Shown: piece by piece, positions 57,412 to 64,000 of the stretch
Layout: each line of letters opens with the position of its first letter
How positions within the stretch are numbered: position 1 is the first letter of the stretch
DNA from: Curtobacterium sp. MCBA15_008
Lineage (GTDB): Bacteria; Actinomycetota; Actinomycetes; Actinomycetales; Microbacteriaceae
Length of the DNA stretch: 64,000 nucleotides
NCBI RefSeq assembly: GCF_001865065.1
Contig: NZ_MJGN01000013.1
Span: forward strand, 1 to 64,000
Direction of reading: 5' to 3'
Position numbers and translations under genes: made by a program
The notes under the pieces: model-generated
What the model was told of the DNA's origin: nothing
The model's database searches: none
The model's input: the letters and a program-made list of their open reading frames with translations, nothing else

Positions 57412-60069
57412 TCAGCCCGTGTTCTGCAGGCCGGCCGCGATCCCGTTGACGGTGAGGAGCAGCAGACGGTGGTCGCCGTCCGTCGGGTCCGTGCTGCCGG
57501 ACGTGCGGATCGCGCGCAGGGCGCGGAGCTGCAGGTGCGACAGCGCGTCGACGTAGGGGCTGCGGAGGCGGACGGCGCGGGCGAGGACCGGCCGGTCCTC
57601 GAGCACGTCGCTGCCACCGGAGACGCGCAGCACCCAGGCGCGCGTGCGGAGCATCTCGTCGAGCACCTTCGCGGCGAGGTCGTCACGGTCGGCGAGCTCG
57701 AGGTACCGGCGGGCGATGTGCTCGTCGGTCTTCGCGAGCGACATCTCGACGTTCTTGATCATCGCGCCGAAGAGCGGCCACTCGACGTACGCGGTGCGGA
57801 GCAGCTCGACGTCGCCGACCGCCTCGAGTGCGGAGCCCAGGCCGTACCAGCCGGCGAGGTTGATGCGCGCCTGCGTCCACGAGAAGACCCACGGGATCGC
57901 GCGGAGGTCCTCGAGGGACTCCACCGACAGGCCGCGACGGGCCGGGCGGGAGCCGAGCGGCAGGAGCCCGATCTCCTCCATCGGGGTGACCCGCGCGAAC
58001 CAGGGCGCGAAGCCGTCCGCCTTGACCAGGTCGTAGAACGCCTGTCGCGACTCGTCGTCGAGCTGCTGTGCGAGCTCGGCGAAGCGGGTCGCCGCGACCG
58101 CCGTGCGCTCCTCGTTCGAGGGCGACGACGCGAACAGCGTGGCCGAGGCCATCTGCTCGAGGTGGCGTGCGGCGATGTCCTTGTCGCCGTACTGGGCGAA
58201 GATGACCTCGCCCTGCTCGGTCAGCTTGAGGCGACCGTCGATCGACCCCCGGGGCTGCGCGAGGACGGCCTCGTTCGCCGGTCCCCCACCGCGGCCGAGC
58301 GAACCGCCGCGGCCGTGGAAGAGCGTGAGCTCGACGTCGTGCTCCTTCGCCCAGTCGGCGATGCGGGCCTGTGCGTCGTAGAGCGCGAGGTTCGCGGACA
58401 CCGGGCCGACGTCCTTCGACGAGTCCGAGTAGCCGAGCATGACCTCGAGGCGTCGGCCGGTCGCGGCGAGGCGGCGCTGGAAGGGCTCGGTGCGGACGGC
58501 CTCGTCGAGGATGTCGACGCTGGCGTGCAGATCGGCGAAGGTCTCGAACAGCGGGATGACGTCGAGCACCGGTGCGGCCTCGACGGACCCGAGCGCGGCG
58601 ACCGCGAGCTCGTGCACGTTCGCCAGGTCGGCTGCCGACTGGGTGAACGACACGATGTAGCGGCTCGCCGCACGGACGCCGTAGCGGGCCTGCAGCGCGG
58701 CGATCGTGCGGAAGACCGCGAGGACCTCTTCCGTCATCTCGCTCAGTTCGCCGCCCGCGCGGATCTCGGCGAGGGCGTTCCGGTGCACCTGCGAGTGCTG
58801 GCGGACCTCGAGCTCGGCGAGGTGGAACCCGAAGGTCTCGACCTGCCAGACGAGGTTCTGCAGCTCGCCGTTCGCGGGGCGCGTCGCACCGGCCGCGACG
58901 AGCGAGGCCTGGATGGTGCGGAGGTCCGTCAGCAGGGATTCCGGGCCGGGGTAGGCGAGCGCGGACTGGCCCTGGCGGGTGGCGTCGATCCGGGCCGCGA
59001 CGAACATGAGCGCACGGCGGTGCGTCTCGTTCGGCGCACGGACCCCGATCCGTTCGGCGATGCCGGCGTCGAGCTGCTCCTGCGCCGCGACGAGGGCGGT
59101 GAGGCCGGCGTCCGCCGGGGTCTCGCTCGCGTCGAGCGTGAGCGTGCTGCCGATCCGGGTGGCGGCGCGCGACAGCCCGAGCAGGATGTGCTCCGCGGCG
59201 ATCTCGGCGGCCTGACGGGTGACGTCGGCGGTGACGTGCGGGTTGCCGTCACGGTCGCCGCCGATCCAGGTGCCGAAGCGGACGAAGGCGGGTGCGGTGA
59301 CCGAGGCACGTCCGGCCTCGTCGCCGAGCAGCCGGTCGTCGAGCAGGCGGTAGACCTGCGGCACGATCTCGAAGAGCGTCTGGTCGAAGACGCTCATCGC
59401 GGTGCGCACCTCGTCGAGCGGGGTCGGGCGGGTCGTGCGGAGCGGCGAGGTGCGGAGGAGGGTCGTGATCTCCTCGAGCAGCCGGCGCTCGTTCTCGGCT
59501 CGCGCGGTGGTGTTCGTCGTGCGGTCGCGCTCGTCGATGAGGTCGGTGATGCGGCGGACGGCCGTGGTGACCGCGCGACGGCGGGCCTCGGTCGGGTGCG
59601 CGGTGAGGACCGGGTGGAACCGCAGGTCACGGAGGCGGGCTGCCGCTTCGTCCGCGCCGACCTGCTCGACGAGCGAGGCGTAGGTCGCCGGGAACGAGTC
59701 ACCGGCGAGACCGCCGTCGTCGCCGCGGAACCGGAGCACGCGCACGCGGTGGTGCTCCTCGGCCAGGTTCGTCAGGTGGAAGTACGTCGTGAACGCCTGG
59801 GCGACCGCCTCGGCGCGCTCGGCCGACATGGCAGCCACGATCGCCTCGGCACGCTCGGCGCCCTCGGCCTCGCCGCCCTCGTACGCGTCGATGACCGCGG
59901 CACGCAGGCTCTCCACATCGTGCAGCAGGTCCTCGCCGCCGGTCTCGCGCAGCACGCGCCCGAGCAGGTTGCCGAGGTACCGCACGTCCGCGCGCAGGTC
60001 GCTGTCGACCGCTCCGCTGACGTCGTCCCGTGCGCGTCCGTGGCGCGTCGATCCGTCGATCGCCGTCAT
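57412..60069 (-). CDS. ppc: Phosphoenolpyruvate carboxylase
   Basis: 885 residues. Catalytic motifs: VLTAHPTEARRRA (His, near residue 145), GYSDSSKDVG, and FHGRGGSLGRGGGP with the phosphate-binding Arg residues, then the C-terminal QNTG. It carboxylates PEP to oxaloacetate to refill the TCA cycle. AAAGGACCTC precedes the ATG. A TACGCT box at 60115-60120 gives a leader of about 40 bases. Monocistronic. Confidence 0.97.
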   Translation of the reverse strand: MTAIDGSTRHGRARDDVSGAVDSDLRADVRYLGNLLGRVLRETGGEDLLHDVESLRAAVIDAYEGGEAEGAERAEAIVAAMSAERAEAVAQAFTTYFHLTNLAEEHHRVRVLRFRGDDGGLAGDSFPATYASLVEQVGADEAAARLRDLRFHPVLTAHPTEARRRAVTTAVRRITDLIDERDRTTNTTARAENERRLLEEITTLLRTSPLRTTRPTPLDEVRTAMSVFDQTLFEIVPQVYRLLDDRLLGDEAGRASVTAPAFVRFGTWIGGDRDGNPHVTADVTRQAAEIAAEHILLGLSRAATRIGSTLTLDASETPADAGLTALVAAQEQLDAGIAERIGVRAPNETHRRALMFVAARIDATRQGQSALAYPGPESLLTDLRTIQASLVAAGATRPANGELQNLVWQVETFGFHLAELEVRQHSQVHRNALAEIRAGGELSEMTEEVLAVFRTIAALQARYGVRAASRYIVSFTQSAADLANVHELAVAALGSVEAAPVLDVIPLFETFADLHASVDILDEAVRTEPFQRRLAATGRRLEVMLGYSDSSKDVGPVSANLALYDAQARIADWAKEHDVELTLFHGRGGSLGRGGGPANEAVLAQPRGSIDGRLKLTEQGEVIFAQYGDKDIAARHLEQMASATLFASSPSNEERTAVAATRFAELAQQLDDESRQAFYDLVKADGFAPWFARVTPMEEIGLLPLGSRPARRGLSVESLEDLRAIPWVFSWTQARINLAGWYGLGSALEAVGDVELLRTAYVEWPLFGAMIKNVEMSLAKTDEHIARRYLELADRDDLAAKVLDEMLRTRAWVLRVSGGSDVLEDRPVLARAVRLRSPYVDALSHLQLRALRAIRTSGSTDPTDGDHRLLLLTVNGIAAGLQNTG

Positions 60070-60228
60070 GAGGTCCTTTCCGGGTCGTCCGGGAGGCTGG
60101 TCCCGGGTCCCAGCAGCGTATCGGCCCGTCGGGACGGGTGACGACAACCGTCCGGACGGACAAGTTGCGTCGGTCGGGTCGGGCCGTCGCGGGGGTGCGG
60201 GGCGCGTCGGGTCGCGGCGGGTCGCGTC
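60070..60228. other. Upstream region of ppc
   Basis: Contains the likely ppc promoter (TACGCT at 60115-60120, minus strand) and GTCGGGTCG runs. No gene is seen. Confidence 0.5.
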
Positions 60229-60283
60229 GAGGGAGCAGGAATCGTCGGGTCCACGGCACGCACCCGACGTCTTCTGCTCCCTC
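60229..60283. terminator. Hairpin between heme oxygenase and ppc
   Basis: Arms 60229-60250 and 60262-60283 pair with about three mismatches. It is 85 bases after the heme oxygenase stop (minus). The stretch 60297-60352 repeats GGGCGCGCGGGCATGGGCGC twice. Confidence 0.6.
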
Positions 60284-60367
60284 AACGGCCGCGGGCCGGG
60301 GCGCGCGGGCATGGGCGCGCCGGCGCGGGGCGCGCGGGCATGGGCGCGCGGGCCACGGCGCGCGGGC

Positions 60368-61036
60368 TCAGGCGGTCGCGGCCGGCCTGCCCTGTCCGCG
60401 TCGGGCGTCGAGGCCCGCGAGCAGCCCGGTGTTGAGCTCGTACGCGAGCTCGACCTCCGCGATCACGCGCTCCTGCTCCTCCGCCGACCACGGCGCGGCG
60501 TCGAGCTGCGCCCGGTAGGTGTCCTCGAACGCGCTCGGGTCGGCGACCTGGTCGAAGATGTAGAAGAGGATCCCGTTCGTCTCGAAGCCGAACTGGTCGG
60601 CGAGCAGCCGGCCGATGAGCTGCCCGCCGGACAGGTCGCCGAGGTACCGCGTGTAGTGGTGCGCGACGAACCCGCCGGGCCAGTCCGCCGCGACCTCGTT
60701 GAGGCGTCGCACGTACCGCGTCGTCGCGGGCAGCGGGCAGACGAGTTCGGACCAGTCCGGACCGACGAGGTACTCGAGGTCGGCGCGGATCGCCGGCATC
60801 CGGGTGAGCTGCGAGGTCACGAACGGTGCCGCGACGGGGTGGTCCGCCATCCGGTCGGCCGCGCGCTCGAGGGCGTCGTACACGAACGCGTACTGCCCGA
60901 GCAGGGCCGCGTAGTCGGCGACGTCGCAGTCGCCGCGCACGAGGTCCGCCGTGAAGTCGTCCTGTCCCGAGGCGCCGCGCGAGCGACGCGTGCGTCGTCG
61001 CAGTGCCTCGGAGAACGGGGTGACCGTCGTGTCCAT
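60368..61036 (-). CDS. Heme oxygenase family protein lacking the proximal histidine
   Basis: 222 residues, biliverdin-producing heme oxygenase family. The distal helix is intact: HHYTRYLGDLSGGQLIGRLL. Compared with Corynebacterium HmuO, whose His20 ligates the heme iron in a QSTAQAHEKAE segment, the same place reads RRTRRSRGASG here: residue 20 is Arg and Glu24 is Gly. No other His is nearby. The chain is full length. Normal heme breakdown would need another ligand, or the protein may have a different role. The start lies inside an iron box. Confidence 0.87.
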   Translation of the reverse strand: MDTTVTPFSEALRRRTRRSRGASGQDDFTADLVRGDCDVADYAALLGQYAFVYDALERAADRMADHPVAAPFVTSQLTRMPAIRADLEYLVGPDWSELVCPLPATTRYVRRLNEVAADWPGGFVAHHYTRYLGDLSGGQLIGRLLADQFGFETNGILFYIFDQVADPSAFEDTYRAQLDAAPWSAEEQERVIAEVELAYELNTGLLAGLDARRGQGRPAATA

Positions 61037-61054
61037 GAGGTAAGGCTAACCTCA
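61036..61054. promoter_or_regulatory. DtxR/IdeR-type iron box over divergent promoters
   Basis: TGAGGTAAGGCTAACCTCA (61036-61054) is close to the consensus TTAGGTTAGCCTAACCTAA. Minus strand TAGCCT (61048-61043) ends six bases before the heme oxygenase ATG. Plus strand TAACCT (61047-61052) lies seven bases before 61060. A bound repressor would block both transcripts. Confidence 0.75.
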
Positions 61055-61095
61055 GTTCGGTGAACGTCAAGGACCCGAGAGGAAGCTCGCCTGCG

Positions 61096-61941
61096 ATGAG
61101 CTCGAAACCCAAACGCCCCCAGCACGTCTTCGTCGTCGACCGGACGGAGCGCCTCTCGCCCCACATGGTGCGGGTGCACCTCGGCGGCCCCGCCTTCGAC
61201 GACTTCGTCACCGCGGCCGACCCCGAGCGGCTCCTCGCCACCGACAAGTACGTCAAGCTCCTGCTCGCGAAGCCGTCGCTCGGCCTGACGCCGCCGTACG
61301 ACCTCGAGGCGCTCCGCGAGACCCTCCCGAAGCACGACCGGCCGGCCCGCCGCACCTACACGGTCCGCGCCGTCGACCACGCCGCGAAGACCATCGCCGT
61401 CGACTTCGTCGTGCACGGCGACGAGGGCCTCGCCGGTCCCTGGGCCGCCGCCGCGCAGCCCGGCGACCTCCTTGCGCTCTCCGGGCCGGGTGGCGGCTAC
61501 GCGCCGTCCGTCGACCCGGCCGTCACGCACGTGCTGCTCGGCGACGACAGCGCCCTGCCCGCGATCTCCGCAGCCCTGGAGGCCCTGCCCGACTCCGCCA
61601 CGGGCGTCGCCCTGGTCGAGGTGGCCGGTCCCGCCGACGAACAGCCCGTCCGCCACCCGGCCCGGGTCGACCTGCGGTGGCTGCACCGCGACGCCACCGG
61701 CGCCCAGCCGGGCACGCTCCTGCTGGACGCGGCCCGGGGGCTCCCCCGCGCCTCCCGGCCGGTGCAGGTCTTCGCACATGGCGAGCGGACCGCGATGAAG
61801 GCGATCCGCCGGCTGCTGCAGGACGACTGGGGGCTGGAGAAGTCCGAGATGTCCCTGTCGGCGTACTGGGCGCTCGGTCGCGGCGAGGACCAGTTCCAGG
61901 ACGAGAAGCGCGAGCCGATCGGCGTCATCTTCACGGACTGA
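61096..61941 (+). CDS. Siderophore-interacting protein (FAD-dependent ferric-siderophore reductase)
   Basis: 281 residues. FAD-binding part with RRTYTVRAVD and the VDFVVHGDEGLAGPWA block, and a C-terminal SIP domain ending LSAYWALGRGEDQF. It reduces siderophore-bound ferric iron in the cytoplasm. ATG 61096 has AGAGGA upstream and leaves a 36-base leader. GTG 61060 is an alternative if the transcript is leaderless. It shares an iron box with the divergent heme oxygenase gene. Confidence 0.9.
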   Translation: MSSKPKRPQHVFVVDRTERLSPHMVRVHLGGPAFDDFVTAADPERLLATDKYVKLLLAKPSLGLTPPYDLEALRETLPKHDRPARRTYTVRAVDHAAKTIAVDFVVHGDEGLAGPWAAAAQPGDLLALSGPGGGYAPSVDPAVTHVLLGDDSALPAISAALEALPDSATGVALVEVAGPADEQPVRHPARVDLRWLHRDATGAQPGTLLLDAARGLPRASRPVQVFAHGERTAMKAIRRLLQDDWGLEKSEMSLSAYWALGRGEDQFQDEKREPIGVIFTD

Positions 61942-61957
61942 GCCGCCCTCCCGCCCT

Positions 61958-61977
61958 GGAGGCGCGGCTCGCGTCGG
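61958..61977. repeat. Half copy of the dispersed palindrome
   Basis: GGAGGCGCGGCTCGCGTCGG lies 16 bases after the SIP gene stop and matches the half copy at 14371 through GGAGGCGCGGCTCG. Confidence 0.6.
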
Positions 61978-61987
61978 TGGGTCCGGC

Positions 61988-61993
61988 TAGCGT
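61988..61993 (+). promoter_or_regulatory. -10 box of the T5orf172 gene
   Basis: TAGCGT ends 7 bases before the ATG at 62001. Confidence 0.5.
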
Positions 61994-62000
61994 TCCGGGC

Positions 62001-62564
62001 ATGGTCGCCCTCTCGTGCTGCGTGCCCGGTTGCGACGCGGCGCGCCTCTCCGGGGCGCCCGTGCCGCTCTGCGCCGGGCACGTCACGCTGGTGGCCGAGT
62101 TCGGTGCCGAGCACGTCGGCGTCGAGGACGCGCTGCCCGGCCCGTGCCCGATCTGCGGCTCCCGGATCGGCGTGCGCTACCCGTCGGCCGCCGTGTGCGC
62201 GACGTGCGAGTGGCGGTACGGCGACGTGCCGGACGGCGACCTCGCGCCGCCGCGCGTCGACGTCGTGTACTACCTACGGATGCGCGACGACTTCGGTGAC
62301 CGGATCAAGATCGGCACCACGACGAACCTGCGGCAGCGGCTCGCGGCGATCCCGCACCAGGAGCTCCTCGGGCTCGAGCGCGGCGACCGGACGCTCGAGC
62401 GGCGGCGGCACCTTCGGTTCGCGGCGTCGCGGTACCCGGGGACGGAGTGGTTCCGGGTGACGCCGGAGCTGCTCGAGCACGTCGCCGTCGTGGCTGCCGG
62501 GGTGAGCGACCCGTGGGACCTGCACGCCCGGTGGACGAGCGAGGCGCTGGCGCTCCGGGGGTGA
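62001..62564 (+). CDS. T5orf172 / GIY-YIG-like nuclease domain protein with zinc knuckles
   Basis: 187 residues. The first half holds two Cys/His-rich knuckles (SCCVPGCDAARLSG with CAGH, then CPICGSRIG with CATCEWRYG). From about residue 90 the GIY-YIG-like domain: VVYYLRMRDDFGDRIKIGTT, NLRQRL, LERRRHLRFAASRYPG and TEWFRV. Such domains occur in phage and defence-related proteins, but activity is not assured. The ATG at 62001 lies seven bases after TAGCGT. Next to a convergent nuclease-like gene. Confidence 0.82.
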   Translation: MVALSCCVPGCDAARLSGAPVPLCAGHVTLVAEFGAEHVGVEDALPGPCPICGSRIGVRYPSAAVCATCEWRYGDVPDGDLAPPRVDVVYYLRMRDDFGDRIKIGTTTNLRQRLAAIPHQELLGLERGDRTLERRRHLRFAASRYPGTEWFRVTPELLEHVAVVAAGVSDPWDLHARWTSEALALRG

Positions 62565-62602
62565 GGCGGGGCGGGCGTGCGAGCGCGCGAGCGCGGGATC
62601 GG

Positions 62603-63634
62603 TCAGCGGGCGTAGGCGTCGACGAAGAGCGCCCCGCGGATCTCCCGCAGGGTGTCGGTCAGCCGCGCGATCGTCCGGCCGGAGATGCCGGAGACCTCGA
62701 GGTCGTACGGCCCGAGCGCCTGCAGCCGTCCGGTGCGGATGCGGACGACCTCCCACCCGACACCGCGCACGGCCCGGTCCTTCCGACGGTCGGTCTCCTG
62801 CCGGGGCCCGACGTGCTCGAGGCCGTGCCGGCCGGTCGAGTCGTACTCGATGGCGACGCGGAGCTCGGGCAGGATGATGTCCGGCCAGACCTCGACGTGG
62901 TCGAAGAACGGCCGGTCCAGCCGGATCGCGGAGTGGTCGAACGTGAACTCGAACCGGTCGGACAGGGCGGCGCGGAGCTCGGCCTCGACCGCGGACGCCG
63001 TCGCCGGGGCGCACACGCTCGTGAACGACTCGCCCGAGGGCAGCCGCGGGGTCTTCGAGCAGATCGAGCGGGGAACGGACTGCTTCGGGCGCCGCGGTGC
63101 ACCGGGATCGGGACGCCGCGATCGTGCACGGGTCGAGGCCACGGCGCCGGACGGCATCGCGCCCGCCCCCGCCGGCACACCCGTCGTGGCCCCGGCCGCT
63201 GCGGGGATCCGGGTCCCGAAGCCGCGCGACGGCGCTGCGGGGAGCGTCTGCCGACCGGCGACCCGGACGACGCGCTGCGGAACGGGGACGGCGGTCGGCC
63301 AGTCCTCGGGCAGGACCGGCCAGCGCTGGGGCTGCGCCTGCACCGCGCACTCCGGGCACCAGACCGACCGGCGACGCTCGCGGCCGGGGCGGGACCGCTG
63401 TTCGGCCGGAGTGGCGACGAAGACGTGGCCGACGTCGCACTCCCAGATCAGCAGGACCTCTGCCGCCGGCGGGATCTGGGTCAGCACGACGCCGTGGTTC
63501 CAGTCCGGGTGGTACTGCCGGATGAGCACCGGGTACGAGGCCCAGTCGGCACGGAACTCCCCCACGGCGTAGGGCACCGCAGCACCGCGCGACCACTGTC
63601 GGCGGCGCCACCACGCGTCGACGGGTTCGGCCAC
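62603..63634 (-). CDS. Zinc-ribbon plus PD-(D/E)XK-like nuclease protein (DUF4379 / DUF559-like)
   Basis: 343 residues. The N-terminal part holds a treble-clef ribbon of the DUF4379 type (YHPDWNHGVVLTQ, WECDVGHVF, VWCPECAVQ). A long Pro/Ala/Arg linker follows (about 125-205). The C-terminal domain has WPDIILPELRVAIEYDSTG and DRRKDRAVRGVGWEVVRIR, as in very-short-patch-repair and DUF559 nucleases. Start GTG 63634 lies six bases after TAGCGT. The target is unknown. Confidence 0.8.
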   Translation of the reverse strand: MAEPVDAWWRRRQWSRGAAVPYAVGEFRADWASYPVLIRQYHPDWNHGVVLTQIPPAAEVLLIWECDVGHVFVATPAEQRSRPGRERRRSVWCPECAVQAQPQRWPVLPEDWPTAVPVPQRVVRVAGRQTLPAAPSRGFGTRIPAAAGATTGVPAGAGAMPSGAVASTRARSRRPDPGAPRRPKQSVPRSICSKTPRLPSGESFTSVCAPATASAVEAELRAALSDRFEFTFDHSAIRLDRPFFDHVEVWPDIILPELRVAIEYDSTGRHGLEHVGPRQETDRRKDRAVRGVGWEVVRIRTGRLQALGPYDLEVSGISGRTIARLTDTLREIRGALFVDAYAR

Positions 63635-63640
63635 GCTGTC

Positions 63641-63646
63641 ACGCTA
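63641..63646 (-). promoter_or_regulatory. -10 box of the ribbon-nuclease gene
   Basis: Minus strand TAGCGT ends 6 bases before the GTG at 63634. Confidence 0.5.
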
Positions 63647-63690
63647 GGCAGGACCACCGACACCGACACCGACACCGGGCCCGGCCCGGC

Positions 63691-64000
63691 TCACTCGGCA
63701 GGCGGCGTGGCGAACGTGAAGCGCTCGGGACCGGCGTCGGAGCCGTCGTCGAGGACCCGGATGCCCGATTCGCGGCACGCGGTGACACCGTCGCGGTGGA
63801 CTCGCTCGGGCCGGGGCCGCTTCGGGACGCCCGCCGCGCCGAACACCGCCCAGGCGTTGGCCGCTGCGGCGCTGGTGAACCGCGTGCTGTAGCGGACACC
63901 GGCGAACCCGGCGGCGTCGAAGGCCCGCGCCCAGGCCTGGGGCACGCGGTAGTCCCCCATCGTCTGGAGCTCGGCGCCGACTCCCCACCGGACCGCTGCG
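63691..64000 (-). CDS. RES-domain-like protein, C-terminal part (5' end outside window)
   Basis: The reading frame is open from the window edge to the stop at 63691, giving about 103 visible residues: LQTMGDYRVPQAWARAFDAAGFAGVRYSTRF and the following ANAWAVFGAAGVPKRP (long stretch, quoted in parts LQTMGDYRVPQAWARAF / AGFAGVRYSTRF). The GFAGVRYSTR block fits the RES family of NAD-degrading toxins. Without the N-terminus and its neighbour, the call is tentative. If right, an antitoxin gene may lie just outside. Confidence 0.55.
   Translation of the reverse strand, partial: AAVRWGVGAELQTMGDYRVPQAWARAFDAAGFAGVRYSTRFTSAAAANAWAVFGAAGVPKRPRPERVHRDGVTACRESGIRVLDDGSDAGPERFTFATPPAE

Overview
The window is high-GC DNA (about 70% by eye), densely packed on both strands. 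It carries conserved housekeeping genes and the small DUF families typical of Actinobacteria: DUF3000, DUF3159, DUF3710, DUF3093, DUF4193, DUF4191, DUF7455 and SepH. Gene content, lipoyl and glutamine synthetase arrangement, and the repeat style fit the family Microbacteriaceae. Curtobacterium or a close relative is my best guess, which is an inference rather than a proof. It reads as a chromosomal core segment. I see no insertion sequences, prophage, tRNA or CRISPR. The only clearly accessory-looking stretch is the last 2 kb.

Layout. 1-6.4 kb: alpha/beta hydrolase (cut by the window), DUF3000, RNase D-like nuclease, and a thiolase/FadB beta-oxidation pair. 6.6-14.9 kb: dxs, acnA, then the operon dut-DUF3710-DUF3159, DUF3093 and DUF4193. 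15-22.6 kb: sepH, an alkaline-phosphatase-family hydrolase, and convergent topoisomerase A and B subunit genes. 22.6-26 kb: sigA-murT-gatD read as one tight unit. 26-35 kb: MFS transporter, PAC2 protein, pepA, lpd-sucB and small membrane proteins. 35-48 kb: glnA with a GlnR-type box, a three-gene polysaccharide operon (GT2, GH26, UDP-glucose dehydrogenase), then glnA2-glnE. 48-54 kb: map, ppgK, the RNase P RNA, a coiled-coil protein and Nif3. 54-61.9 kb: AraC regulator, STAS/ATPase switch, Bcr/CflA pump, ppc, and a divergent heme oxygenase / siderophore-interacting pair around one iron box. 62-64 kb: two nuclease-like proteins and a truncated RES-domain gene.

How it works together. Nitrogen assimilation is well covered: two glutamine synthetases, the adenylyltransferase GlnE, and a textbook GlnR double box upstream of glnA. 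Iron use is handled by the heme oxygenase/SIP pair. Central carbon is represented by aconitase, PEP carboxylase, the 2-oxoacid dehydrogenase E2/E3 pair and polyphosphate glucokinase. About a third of the genes appear to be transcribed without a leader: a TANNNT box lies 6-7 bases before the start codon. This pattern fixes several start sites.

The most interesting observation is the MurT/GatD pair. GatD has lost both its catalytic cysteine and histidine, and MurT has lost its zinc ribbon (no cysteine in either protein), yet both are intact and sit in the sigA operon. In bacteria with group B peptidoglycan the D-Glu alpha-carboxyl is used for the cross-link instead of being amidated. The pair may therefore have been repurposed to attach the bridge amino acid. 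A heme oxygenase lacking the proximal histidine and several families of intergenic palindromes and arrays are also notable.
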